DNA of 64,000 nt from Acidiphilium sp. C61 (lineage in GTDB: Bacteria > Pseudomonadota > Alphaproteobacteria > Acetobacterales > Acetobacteraceae), in assembly GCF_902712915.1 (NCBI RefSeq), contig NZ_CACTIA010000005.1, positions 1,302,001 through 1,366,000 of the forward strand, written 5' to 3'. A model generated the notes under the pieces. It was not told the origin of the DNA. It worked only from the letters and a program-made list of their open reading frames with translations, and searched no databases. Positions 15,915 through 24,584 of this stretch are shown here, in pieces. How positions within the stretch are numbered: position 1 is the first letter of the stretch; the number at the start of each line of letters is the position of its first letter. The translations under genes and the position numbers were made by a program.

Positions 15915-17721
15915 CGCCCCGGTCCGCCTCGAAGAGGGATTGCAACTCGGCGACGCTCTGCTCGATGCTGGCGACCACGCGCGACGGATCGCCGGCAAAG
16001 CCCAGCGTTTCGGTGAGCAGCGCCTCGTCCCGCGCCCGGAACGTGGTAATGGTGCGCCCCACCTCCTCGGCCGGAACCCCGAGTTCGCGCAGCGCGCGCT
16101 CGCCGAGTTCGAGGCTCGATGCGAAGGTTTCGCGCACGATATGCTCGACGCCGCGATCCATGAGCAGCTGCGCATGGCGCCGGTTGCGCGCCCGGGCGAG
16201 GATCGTCAGATGCGGCAAATGGCGGCGGGCGAGATCGGCCACCCGCAGCGACGCCTCGGGATCGTCGAGGGCAATGACCAGCAGCTTCGCATTGCCCGCC
16301 CCGGCGGCGCGCAGCACGGTCAGCCGCGCCGGATCGCCGAAATAGGCGCGGGCGCCGAAGCGGCGGACGAAGGCGACATGATCGGCATTCTGGTCGAGGG
16401 CGACGAAGGGAATCCGCCGCACCGAAAGCAGCCGGCCGACGATCTGGCCAACCCGGCCGAAGCCGCAGATCAGCACCGGCACATCCTCTCCCGCCTCGAT
16501 CGGGGTCGAGGGCGGCGCCTGGCGGCGGGCGATGCGCGGCATCACCCAGCGCTCGATGCCGGCGAAGCCGAGCGGAACCACGAGCATCGAGAGCGCGACC
16601 GTGAGCGTCGCGAGGCCCGACTGCGCCGGGCTCAGCACCCCGGCGCCGACAGCGGCGGCAAACACCACGAAGCTGAACTCGCTGCCCTCCGGCAGCGCCA
16701 CCGCGAAGCGCAGCGCCGTGGCCACGTTGCGCCGCTTGATGAACGCGACGGCGAAGCCCACCGCCGTCTTCACCGCCAGCAGCACGACGACCGCGGCGAC
16801 GATCCGCCATGGTTCCACGTGAAACAATGACACATCGACCGACATGCCGACCGAGATGAAGAAGAAGCCGAGCAGCAGGCCCTCGAACGGTTCGATATCG
16901 GCCTGGATGGCGTGCCTGAACTCCGAATCCGACAGCAGCGCGCCGGCCATGAAGGCGCCGAGCGAGGCGGACAGCCCGGCCCAATGGGCCAGCGCGGCGG
17001 TGCCGACGACGATCAGCAGGGTCATCGCGGTGAACACTTCGGGGGTACGACCGCCGCCGATCAGGCGAAAGATCCGGTCGGCCAGAACCATGCCGCCGAA
17101 CAGGATCGCCGCGACCGCCAGCACCGCCCGCCCCACCGCGAGCCAGGGCACGTGATTGGCGAAACGCGCGGCGACATCCGCGGGCGCGGCCCCGGCGGCG
17201 ATGTGGCTCGCCAGCGTGTTGCCGACGAGCAGCGGCACCACAGCCACGAGGGGGATGAACGCCATGTCCTGGAACAGCAGGACGGCGAAGGCATCGCGGC
17301 CGGACGCGGCGCTGAGCAGGTTCCGCTCGTTGAGCATCGGCAGGACGATCGCGGTGGAGGAGAGCGACAGGCCAAGGCCGATCACGGTCGCCGCCGGCCA
17401 GCCGAGCCCGGCGAGATGGGCCAGCACCGCGAGGATCGCCGCACTCGGGATCATGTGGCCGAAGCCGAGGCCGAGAATGGTCTTGCGCAGGATCCACAGC
17501 CGGTGCGGGCGGATCTCCAGCCCGATCAGGAACAGCAGCATGGTCACGCCGAATTCCGACACGCTGCGGATCTGCGACACGCCGGTGACGAGGCGCAGCC
17601 CGGCCGGGCCGATCACCAGCCCGGCGAACAGATACCCCACGATGCTGCCCACCCCGAGGCGGCGCGCCAGCGGAACCGTGACGACCGTGGCCGCGAGCAG
17701 GGCGACGAGGGTGATGATCAT
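15910..17721 (-). CDS. KefB/KefC-type monovalent cation:proton antiporter
   Basis: A 603-residue CPA2 antiporter: about twelve hydrophobic segments (residues 1-380; SEFGVTMLLFLIGLEI, LSLSSTAIVLPML and LLFQDMAFIPLV are the conserved ones), then a cytosolic TrkA-N domain with NAD-binding VLICGFGRVGQIVGRLL. It should exchange K+ or Na+ for H+. Kef-type channels in other bacteria are gated by glutathione adducts, and here a glutathione reductase gene lies divergently 189 nt away and a GST about 2 kb away. The start at 17721 begins the first membrane helix; upstream frame to 17871 is probably leader. Confidence 0.85.
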   Translation of the reverse strand: MIITLVALLAATVVTVPLARRLGVGSIVGYLFAGLVIGPAGLRLVTGVSQIRSVSEFGVTMLLFLIGLEIRPHRLWILRKTILGLGFGHMIPSAAILAVLAHLAGLGWPAATVIGLGLSLSSTAIVLPMLNERNLLSAASGRDAFAVLLFQDMAFIPLVAVVPLLVGNTLASHIAAGAAPADVAARFANHVPWLAVGRAVLAVAAILFGGMVLADRIFRLIGGGRTPEVFTAMTLLIVVGTAALAHWAGLSASLGAFMAGALLSDSEFRHAIQADIEPFEGLLLGFFFISVGMSVDVSLFHVEPWRIVAAVVVLLAVKTAVGFAVAFIKRRNVATALRFAVALPEGSEFSFVVFAAAVGAGVLSPAQSGLATLTVALSMLVVPLGFAGIERWVMPRIARRQAPPSTPIEAGEDVPVLICGFGRVGQIVGRLLSVRRIPFVALDQNADHVAFVRRFGARAYFGDPARLTVLRAAGAGNAKLLVIALDDPEASLRVADLARRHLPHLTILARARNRRHAQLLMDRGVEHIVRETFASSLELGERALRELGVPAEEVGRTITTFRARDEALLTETLGFAGDPSRVVASIEQSVAELQSLFEADRGG

Positions 17722-17909
17722 GCTGCGAAAATCCCCCGAAACAGGCATGGACGCAACGCGCGACGCGGATCGCCGGGAGCACGACCCTGCCACCGGCAGG
17801 CGGGCGCGCCAACTGCCCCGATCGCCGCAGCCACGGCTTTGCGTTTCCTTCCCTGGCCAATCGTGCGACATGTTGGCGAACAGGATGTCGGCAAGACGGG
17901 GTTGTCCGG

Positions 17910-19295
17910 ATGAATCACGATTTCGATCTCTTTGTCATCGGCGGCGGTTCGGCGGGCGTGCGGCTCGCGCGGATCGCGGCGGGGCATGGCGCGCGCGTCG
18001 GCATCGCCGAGGACCGGCACTGGGGCGGCACCTGCGTCAATATCGGCTGCGTGCCCAAGAAGCTGATGGTGATGGCGGCGGAATACGGGCTCGGCGCCGC
18101 CGATGCGCGGGGCTTCGGCTGGGACATGCGCGCCGTCGCGCATGACTGGCCCGGCTTCATCGCCGCCAAGGATCGCGAGATCGGCCGGCTGAACGGCGCC
18201 TATACCGGGCTGCTGGAGCGGGCGGGCGCGAAAATCTTCAACGCGCGGGCGCGGTTTCTCGGCCCGCACACGCTCATGGTCGGTGAGCATCACGTCACCG
18301 CGGACCGGATCGCGATCGCGACCGGCGGCCAGCCGGTCCGGCTCGACATTCCCGGCGCGGAACTCGCGATCGTCTCGGACGATGCCTTCCACCTGCCGGC
18401 GCGGCCGGAGCATGTCGTGATGATCGGCGGCGGCTATATCGCGGTGGAGTTCGCCGGGATCTTCGCCGGCCTCGGCTCGAAGGTGGACATCGTCTACCGC
18501 CAGCCGCTGCCGCTGCGCGGGTTCGACCCCGACCTGCGGGCCGGGCTGGCCGAGGCGCTGGCGGCGAACGGCATCGGCGTGCATCACGGGGTATCCCCGG
18601 TGCGGATCGAGGCTTCGGGCGGGCGCAGGCGGCTGCATCTGTCGAACGGGCATGCGATCGAGACCGATTGCGTGTTTCTCGCCACCGGGCGGGCGCCGAA
18701 CGTGGCCGGGCTCGGGCTCGACCAGGCCGGGGTGATCGCCGGGCCCGGCGGCGCGATCCCGATCGATGAAGACTACCGCACCAATGTCCCGCACATTTTC
18801 GCGCTCGGCGACGTGACCGACCGGCTGAACCTGACCCCGGTCGCCACCGCCGAGGGCCACGCGCTGGCCGACACGCTGTTCGGCAACCGGCCGCGCCGCA
18901 TCTCGCTCGCCAACGTGCCGAGCGCGGTCTTCTCGATCCCGCCGCTGGCCAGCGTCGGCCTCACCGAGGACGAGGCGCCGGAGGGGGCGAAAGTGTTCGT
19001 CGCCCGGTTCACGCCCATGCGCCACACGCTGAGCGGCCGCGCACGCAAGACGATGATGAAGCTGATCGTCGACGCGCAGACCGACCGCGTGCTCGGCGCG
19101 CACATGCTCGGCGAGGATTCGGCCGAGATCATGCAGGGGCTTGCCGTAGCCATCACGGCCGGAGCGACCAAGGCGGATTTCGACAGCACGATCGGCATCC
19201 ATCCGACCGCAGCGGAGGAATTCGTCACCTTGCGGACCGAGACGCGGCGTGTGGATCGCGGCGGCGCGACCGCGGCGACGCGGGCGGCGGAGTAG
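17910..19295 (+). CDS. gor: Glutathione-disulfide reductase
   Basis: A 461-residue flavoprotein that reduces GSSG with NADPH in the cytosol. The FAD motif is IGGGSAGVRLARIA; the redox-active disulfide is Cys42/Cys47 in GGTCVNIGCVPKK; a second dinucleotide motif is MIGGGYIAVEFAG. The partner-subunit catalytic His431 is in GIHPTAAEEFVT. These match GR rather than lipoamide dehydrogenase or mercuric reductase. It is divergent from the KefB-type antiporter. Confidence 0.9.
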   Translation: MNHDFDLFVIGGGSAGVRLARIAAGHGARVGIAEDRHWGGTCVNIGCVPKKLMVMAAEYGLGAADARGFGWDMRAVAHDWPGFIAAKDREIGRLNGAYTGLLERAGAKIFNARARFLGPHTLMVGEHHVTADRIAIATGGQPVRLDIPGAELAIVSDDAFHLPARPEHVVMIGGGYIAVEFAGIFAGLGSKVDIVYRQPLPLRGFDPDLRAGLAEALAANGIGVHHGVSPVRIEASGGRRRLHLSNGHAIETDCVFLATGRAPNVAGLGLDQAGVIAGPGGAIPIDEDYRTNVPHIFALGDVTDRLNLTPVATAEGHALADTLFGNRPRRISLANVPSAVFSIPPLASVGLTEDEAPEGAKVFVARFTPMRHTLSGRARKTMMKLIVDAQTDRVLGAHMLGEDSAEIMQGLAVAITAGATKADFDSTIGIHPTAAEEFVTLRTETRRVDRGGATAATRAAE

Positions 19296-19345
19296 CGCGC
19301 GGCCCCGGTTTTGTCTTATGAGGTCGCTTCTCCAAGGAGATCGCC

Positions 19346-20752
19346 ATGAACGACGCTGATACGACGATGCAAGATCCGGCGGGCTGGAGCCCGGAATCCT
19401 GGCGGGCGAAGCCGATCAGGCAGGTGCCGACCTATCCCGACGCAGCCAAACTCGCCGCGATGGAAGCACGCCTGCATGGCTATCCGCCGCTCGTCTTCGC
19501 CGGCGAGGCGCGCCGCCTGAAAGCCTCGCTCGCGCTGGCGGCCGAGGGCAAGGCGTTCATCCTGCAGGGCGGCGACTGCGCCGAGAGCTTCGGCGACTTC
19601 ACCGCCAACGTGATCCGCGACACGTTCCGCGTGCTGCTGCAAATGGCCGTGGTGCTGACCTTCGGCGGGTCGGTGCCGGTGGTGAAGCTCGGCCGCATGG
19701 CCGGCCAGTTCGCCAAGCCGCGCAGCTCCGACACCGAGACCGTGGACGGCGTTACCCTGCCCTCCTATCGCGGCGACATCATCAACGGGCCGGACTTCAC
19801 CGCCGAAGCCCGCATTCCCGACCCCGCACGGATGGAATTCGGCTATTTCCAGTCAGCCGGCACGCTCAACCTGCTGCGCGCCTTCGCCTCGGGCGGCTAT
19901 GCCGACCTGCACCAGGTGCATCGCTGGAACCTCGATTTCGTCCGCCGCTCGCCGCTCGCCGAGCGCTACCGCGACCTCGCGGCGCGGATCGACGAGACGC
20001 TGCAGTTCATGGCGGCCTGCGGCATGACCAGCCAGTCCACCCCGCAGATCCACGAAACCGAGTTCTACACCAGCCATGAGGCGCTGCTGCTGCCCTACGA
20101 GCAGGCGCTGACCCGCGTCGATTCCACGACCGGCGATCATTATGCCTGCTCGGCGCATTTCCTCTGGATCGGCGACCGCACCCGCCAGCTCGACGGCGCG
20201 CATGTCGAGTTCATGCGCGGCGTGAAGAACCCGATCGGCATGAAGGTCGGCCCCAGCATGGACGAGGACGACATGCTGCGGCTGATCGAGCGGCTCGACC
20301 CGGCGAACGAGGCCGGGCGGCTCACGCTGATCGCGCGGATGGGGGCCGAGCAGGTCGCGGCGAAGCTGCCGCGGCTGGTGCGGGCGACCAAGCGCGAGGG
20401 CCGCAAGGTCGCCTGGCAGTGCGACCCGATGCACGGCAACACGATCACCACCTCGGGCAAGGTGAAAACTCGCCGGTTCGACGCCATCCTGTCCGAAGTC
20501 CGCGGCTTCTTCGACATTCACGAGGCCGAGGGGACAAATCCGGCCGGCGTCCATGTCGAGATGACCGGGCGGGACGTGACCGAATGCGTCGGCGGTGCGC
20601 GGCAGCTTTCCGAGGCCGATCTCGGCGCGCGGTATGAAACGTTCTGCGATCCCCGGCTGAATGCCGAGCAGTCGCTCGAACTCGCCTTCCTCATCGCGGC
20701 GGAACTGAAAACCCGCCGCGCCCCCCGCGGCACCGCGATCGCCGCCGAGTAA
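19346..20752 (+). CDS. 3-deoxy-7-phosphoheptulonate synthase, class II
   Basis: A 468-residue plant/mycobacterial-type (class II) DAHP synthase, which condenses PEP and erythrose 4-phosphate in the first step of aromatic amino acid synthesis. It starts after AAGGAGATCGCC. Recognisable segments are [64 protein letters not shown] and [17 protein letters not shown]. Its TAA stop is followed immediately by the ATG of the nicotinate phosphoribosyltransferase gene with no gap, so the two are translationally linked. Confidence 0.92.
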   Translation: MNDADTTMQDPAGWSPESWRAKPIRQVPTYPDAAKLAAMEARLHGYPPLVFAGEARRLKASLALAAEGKAFILQGGDCAESFGDFTANVIRDTFRVLLQMAVVLTFGGSVPVVKLGRMAGQFAKPRSSDTETVDGVTLPSYRGDIINGPDFTAEARIPDPARMEFGYFQSAGTLNLLRAFASGGYADLHQVHRWNLDFVRRSPLAERYRDLAARIDETLQFMAACGMTSQSTPQIHETEFYTSHEALLLPYEQALTRVDSTTGDHYACSAHFLWIGDRTRQLDGAHVEFMRGVKNPIGMKVGPSMDEDDMLRLIERLDPANEAGRLTLIARMGAEQVAAKLPRLVRATKREGRKVAWQCDPMHGNTITTSGKVKTRRFDAILSEVRGFFDIHEAEGTNPAGVHVEMTGRDVTECVGGARQLSEADLGARYETFCDPRLNAEQSLELAFLIAAELKTRRAPRGTAIAAE

Positions 20753-21904
20753 ATGACCCGCGCCGCACGCCGGGCATCGCCGCGCCCCGATCTCGACGCC
20801 GGGATCGCGGCGCAGACCGATGCCTATTTCAACCGGACGAGGGCGATCGTCGCCCGATTCGGCGATGCGCGGGTCACGTATGCCGTGTTCATGCGCCGCC
20901 CCGTCGTCTCCGCGCCGATGCTGATGCTGCGCTGGCTCGACGAGGTGATCGAGGCACGGGGCGAGCGGATCGAGGTTGAACTCGCCCGGCCCGAGGGATC
21001 ATGGGTCGGCGCCGGCGAGCCCATCGCCTATGTCACCGGCAGCTTCGTGGCGCTGGTCGATCTCGAGACGATCCTGTTGCAGAAGCTCGGCCCGGCCTGT
21101 GTCGCCGCGCACAACGCCTATCAGATGTGCGCCGCCCTGCCGAAGGCGGCGTTCCTTGCCATGGAAGCACGCCATTGCGCCGGTGCCGAGATGGAAGAGA
21201 TGATGGCCTATGCGGCCGCCGTCGGCTCCCGCGCGGCGCGGGCCGAAGGGGCGCGCGGCTTCATCGGCAACGCGACCGACGCCACCGCGCATTATTTCGG
21301 CGCGCCCCATGGCTACGGCACCATGCCCCATGCCCTGATCGGCTATGCCGGCAGCACGGTGCGGGCGGCCGAGATGTTTCACGAAACCTTCCCGGAGTCC
21401 GACCTCACGGTGCTGACCGATTATTTCGGCCGCGAGGTGACCGACGGGCTCGCCGTCTGCCGGCGGTTTCCCGAGCTGGCCGATGCCGGCCGGCTGTCGA
21501 TCCGGCTCGACACCCATGGCGGCCGCTTCCTCGAAGGGCTCGACCCGCAGGAAAGCTATGCGGTGATGGAGCGGCACGCGCCGGGGGCAATCCGCCGGTA
21601 TCGCAGCCACAACGAGCTGCGCTACCTGATCGGGACCGGTGTTTCCGCCGCCGCGATCTGGCGGCTGCGCGAGGTTCTGGACGATGCCGGCTTCATCCGC
21701 GTGAAGATCGTCGCCTCGTCCGGCTTCGGCGTCGAGAAATGCAGCGTGATGGCGGATGCGCACGTGCCCGTGGACGTCGTTGGCACCGGCAGCTTCATTC
21801 CCGAAACCTGGAGCGAGACCTACGCCACGGCCGACATCGTCGCCTATGACGGCGAACCGCGGGTCAAGATCGGCCGCGAATTCCTGCTGCGCGAGCGGAG
21901 CTGA
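20753..21904 (+). CDS. pncB: Nicotinate phosphoribosyltransferase
   Basis: A 383-residue NAPRTase that makes nicotinate mononucleotide from nicotinate and PRPP in NAD salvage. Recognisable segments are NRTRAIVARFGDARVTYAVF, the active-site ARHCAGAEM region, GTMPHALIGYAGST with the catalytic His, DTHGGRFLEG and VASSGFGVEK. It begins directly after the DAHP synthase stop. The pathway's last enzyme, NAD synthetase, is encoded about 1 kb downstream, separated by two small minus-strand genes. Confidence 0.87.
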   Translation: MTRAARRASPRPDLDAGIAAQTDAYFNRTRAIVARFGDARVTYAVFMRRPVVSAPMLMLRWLDEVIEARGERIEVELARPEGSWVGAGEPIAYVTGSFVALVDLETILLQKLGPACVAAHNAYQMCAALPKAAFLAMEARHCAGAEMEEMMAYAAAVGSRAARAEGARGFIGNATDATAHYFGAPHGYGTMPHALIGYAGSTVRAAEMFHETFPESDLTVLTDYFGREVTDGLAVCRRFPELADAGRLSIRLDTHGGRFLEGLDPQESYAVMERHAPGAIRRYRSHNELRYLIGTGVSAAAIWRLREVLDDAGFIRVKIVASSGFGVEKCSVMADAHVPVDVVGTGSFIPETWSETYATADIVAYDGEPRVKIGREFLLRERS

Positions 21905-21913
21905 ACGGAAGGC

Positions 21914-22270
21914 TCAGCTTGCGGCGCTGTCATCCGTCGTGTCGGACCCGGCTGCGGTCTGGCTGACGGCGGCTGGCAGATGATCGGCGATGAGCTGGGA
22001 AGCGGCCGAGGTATCGATCCCGAAATGGGCGGCAATCTTTTCCACCAGCGGATTGCCGAGCGCCTGCTGCACATCGGCGGCGCTGACCGGCATGTTGTCG
22101 CCCGTCCCGAGCCACGAGGCGAGATGCACGCCAAGTCCGCCCTGCTGGAGGTTTTTGGTAATATCGGACAGGTCGATGCCGCTGCCCTCGAGCGCGCTCG
22201 CCAGCCCGCCGCCCGCGGTGCCGCCGGCAAGACTGCCGACAAGGCCGGAAATACCGTCGAAAAGACCCAT
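21914..22270 (-). CDS. YidB-like DUF937 family protein
   Basis: A 118-residue protein starting MGLFDGISGLVGSLAGG after GGAGGACAGAAA. The Gly-rich N-terminus, a GLASALEGSGIDLSD stretch and LGTGDNMPVSAADVQQALG match the YidB/DUF937 family, whose function is not established. The C-terminus is Ser/Thr/Asp rich. It is preceded on the same strand by another small gene, with a strong hairpin between them. Confidence 0.75.
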   Translation of the reverse strand: MGLFDGISGLVGSLAGGTAGGGLASALEGSGIDLSDITKNLQQGGLGVHLASWLGTGDNMPVSAADVQQALGNPLVEKIAAHFGIDTSAASQLIADHLPAAVSQTAAGSDTTDDSAAS

Positions 22271-22291
22271 TTTCTGTCCTCCAGATGACGT

Positions 22292-22322
22292 GCAGCCGGA
22301 GCGTGCCATACGTTCCGGCTGC
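22292..22322. terminator. Strong hairpin between two small minus-strand genes
   Basis: A 13-bp stem (GCAGCCGGAGCGT / ACGTTCCGGCTGC, one G-T pair) with a 5-nt loop. It lies downstream of the 22363-22680 gene and upstream of the DUF937 gene. No T tract follows on the minus strand, so it could equally stabilise an mRNA end or attenuate read-through. Confidence 0.5.
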
Positions 22323-22362
22323 GAATCAAGCAGCCCCGGTCAGGGGCAGCCGGATCAGGTCA

Positions 22363-22680
22363 TCACTTCTTCGCGGCGTGCAGATGATGCTCGACGGCAA
22401 CCGTCTCGCAAACATAGGAGCCGTGCTTGGTCTTGCCGAAATACTTCGACTTGTCGGTGTGGAAGACCTTGCTGCCGCGTGCGTGCCAGACCACCGCGCC
22501 ATGGCAGGCTGCCTTGGCTTCGCTGAGCGTCTTGTAGCCCGGCATTGCGACAGCGTGATGCTTCATCGCCATGGCTTCATGGGGCTTCTTGGTGGACGCC
22601 TGGGCGGTACCCGCAGCGGTCATGGTGAAGGCGAGCGCGAGCGCGGGGACGGTTGCGCGCAGGATCGTGCCGATGGTCAT
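22363..22680 (-). CDS. Small secreted His/Lys-rich protein
   Basis: A 105-residue protein with a signal peptide (hydrophobic residues 5-25, AQA-S cleavage). The mature part is rich in His and Lys, has two cysteines (KAACHGAVVWHARGSKVFH and GSYVCETVAVEHH) that could pair in the periplasm, and carries the segment KVFHTDKSKYFGKTKHG. I have no named family for it; function unknown. The start at 22680 follows GGAGAGTTCTCCC. The upstream region holds two overlapping inverted repeats. Confidence 0.65.
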   Translation of the reverse strand: MTIGTILRATVPALALAFTMTAAGTAQASTKKPHEAMAMKHHAVAMPGYKTLSEAKAACHGAVVWHARGSKVFHTDKSKYFGKTKHGSYVCETVAVEHHLHAAKK

Positions 22681-22710
22681 GGGAGAACTCTCCGATACAA
22701 GGTTGTCTGT

Positions 22711-22764
22711 TGACAAAGGGTTACCTTTTGTCACGCCGGAACGATTCACACAATCCGGCGTGAC
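22711..22764. promoter_or_regulatory. Two abutting inverted repeats in a divergent intergenic region
   Basis: TGACAAAGGGTTACCTTTTGTCA (22711-22733, one mismatch/bulge) shares its last bases with a perfect 11-bp repeat, GTCACGCCGGA (22730-22740) / TCCGGCGTGAC (22754-22764). They sit between the small secreted protein (minus) and NAD synthetase (plus). They are candidate operator or leader structures; no regulator is identified. Confidence 0.5.
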
Positions 22765-22869
22765 AGGTGAATTAACTACGAGTTGGGGCCAAATCATGGC
22801 AATTTGGAAACACTTCGTCACAAACGGTCATGCGATGACGGCGCGGGAAAAAAAGCCTATTTTGCCTTC

Positions 22870-24534
22870 ATGACCGACACACTCTCTCTCGCCATCGCCC
22901 AGCTCGACCTGCATGTCGGCGCGATCGACCGCAATCTCGCCGCCATCCGCGCCGCGCGGGCAGAGGCAGCGGCGCGCGGCGCCGATCTGCTGGTGACGCC
23001 TGAACTCGGCCTCGCCGGCTATCCGCCGGAAGACCTCGTGCTCAAACCGGCCTTCGTCGCCGCCTGCGAGGCGGCGGTGGGCGAGCTTGCCCGCGACACC
23101 GAGGATGGCGGGCCGGGCATCATCGTCGGGCTGCCGTGGCAGACGGCGGAGGGGTTGCACAACGCCGCCTTCGTGCTGGATGGCGGGCGCATCATCGCCC
23201 GGCGCGCCAAGCACGAACTGCCGAATTACGGCGTGTTCGACGAAAAGCGCGTGTTCACTCCCGGCCCCGCACCGGGCCCGGTGGCGTTTCGCGGGTTTCG
23301 CCTCGGCGTCATGATCTGCGAGGATTGGTGGCTGCCGGCGGTGCCGGAAACACTGGCGGAAACCGGCGCCGAACTGCTTGTCTCGATCAATGGCTCCCCG
23401 TTCGAGGACGGCAAGCTCGGGGTGCGGCTGCAACTCGGGTTGCGGCGGGTGGTGGAGACCGGCCTGCCCTTCGTCTTCGCCGCGATGACCGGCGGACAGG
23501 ATGAAATCGTCTTCGATGGCGCCTCCTTCGCCCTCAACGCCGATCGCTCGCTGGCGCTGCGGATGCCGCATTTTCAGGAAGCCGTCGAAACCCTGGTCTG
23601 GCGGCGCACCGCGCAGGGCCTCGTCGCCGAGGCGCGGCCGCTGCCGCCGGAGCCCGACCGGCTCGACCTCGTCTATCGGGCGATGGTGCGGGGCCTCGCC
23701 GATTACGTGAACAAGAACGGATTTCCCGGCGTGATCCTTGGCCTGTCGGGGGGTATCGATAGCGCGCTTTCGGCGGCCGTCGCGGTTGACGCGCTCGGGG
23801 CGGAGCGGGTGCGCGCGGTGATGATGCCGAGCCAGTATACCAGCGCGCACAGCCTCGAGGATGCGGAGCAGTGCGCGAAGCTGCTCGGCATACGCTGCGA
23901 CACGGTGCCCATCAGCGCCGCGACGGCGGCGTTCGCCACCGTCCTGGAGCCACTCTACGAGGGTAGGGCGCCGGACATCACGGAAGAGAACATCCAGTCC
24001 CGCACCCGTGGGCTCATTCTCATGGCGCTGTCCAACAAGCTGGGACACATGGTGCTGACAACAGGGAACAAGTCGGAAATGTCGGTGGGCTATGCCACGC
24101 TCTACGGCGATATGTGCGGCGGGTATTCGGTGCTCAAGGATGTCTACAAGACGGCCGTCTTCGCCCTGTCGCACTGGCGCAACGCCCATCGCCCGGCGGA
24201 CGGGCTCGGCCCGGCCGGGCCGGTGATGCCCGAGCGCGTGATCACCAAGCCGCCCTCGGCCGAGTTGCGGGAAAACCAGACCGATCAGGACAGTTTGCCG
24301 CCTTACGACGTGCTGGACGCGGTGCTGGAAGGGCTGGTTGAGGGCGAAAAATCGATCGACCAGCTGGTGGAAGCCGGCCATGACCGTGCGACGGTCGCCC
24401 GGGTCTGGAAACTGCTGGACAGGGCGGAATACAAGCGCCGGCAAGCCCCACCCGGCGTGAAGATCACCGCACGCGCCTTTGGCCGCGACCGCCGCTATCC
24501 GATTACCAACGGCTTCACGCGGCTGGTCGTCTGA
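22870..24534 (+). CDS. nadE: Glutamine-dependent NAD+ synthetase
   Basis: A 554-residue two-domain enzyme that amidates nicotinate adenine dinucleotide to NAD+. The N-terminal nitrilase-like glutaminase domain has the triad Glu45 (TPELGLAGYPPED), Lys114 (KHELPNYGVF) and Cys150 (MICEDWW). The C-terminal synthetase has the ATP pyrophosphatase loop GLSGGIDSALSAAV, TGNKSEMSVGY and KPPSAELRENQTDQDSLP. The ATG at 22870 is used because it begins the glutaminase strand (TLSLAIAQLDLHVG); the longer frame is leader. It acts in the cytosol, downstream of PncB. Confidence 0.92.
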   Translation: MTDTLSLAIAQLDLHVGAIDRNLAAIRAARAEAAARGADLLVTPELGLAGYPPEDLVLKPAFVAACEAAVGELARDTEDGGPGIIVGLPWQTAEGLHNAAFVLDGGRIIARRAKHELPNYGVFDEKRVFTPGPAPGPVAFRGFRLGVMICEDWWLPAVPETLAETGAELLVSINGSPFEDGKLGVRLQLGLRRVVETGLPFVFAAMTGGQDEIVFDGASFALNADRSLALRMPHFQEAVETLVWRRTAQGLVAEARPLPPEPDRLDLVYRAMVRGLADYVNKNGFPGVILGLSGGIDSALSAAVAVDALGAERVRAVMMPSQYTSAHSLEDAEQCAKLLGIRCDTVPISAATAAFATVLEPLYEGRAPDITEENIQSRTRGLILMALSNKLGHMVLTTGNKSEMSVGYATLYGDMCGGYSVLKDVYKTAVFALSHWRNAHRPADGLGPAGPVMPERVITKPPSAELRENQTDQDSLPPYDVLDAVLEGLVEGEKSIDQLVEAGHDRATVARVWKLLDRAEYKRRQAPPGVKITARAFGRDRRYPITNGFTRLVV

Positions 24535-24557
24535 TCAGCAGCCCGGCACGGCGGGAG

Positions 24558-24584
24558 CCGCTTACTCCAGGGGGTAAGCGGTTT
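24558..24584 (+). terminator. Probable terminator of nadE
   Basis: Stem CCGCTTAC / GTAAGCGG with a short loop, followed by TTTCT. It is 24 nt past the nadE stop and overlaps the last codons of the convergent Hint-protein gene. Confidence 0.5.

Noticed and set aside
15734..17860. A 708-codon minus-strand frame overlapping the KefB-type antiporter in another frame
   Set aside because: It is Arg/Pro/Ala-rich nonsense, whereas the other frame has all antiporter and TrkA-N motifs.
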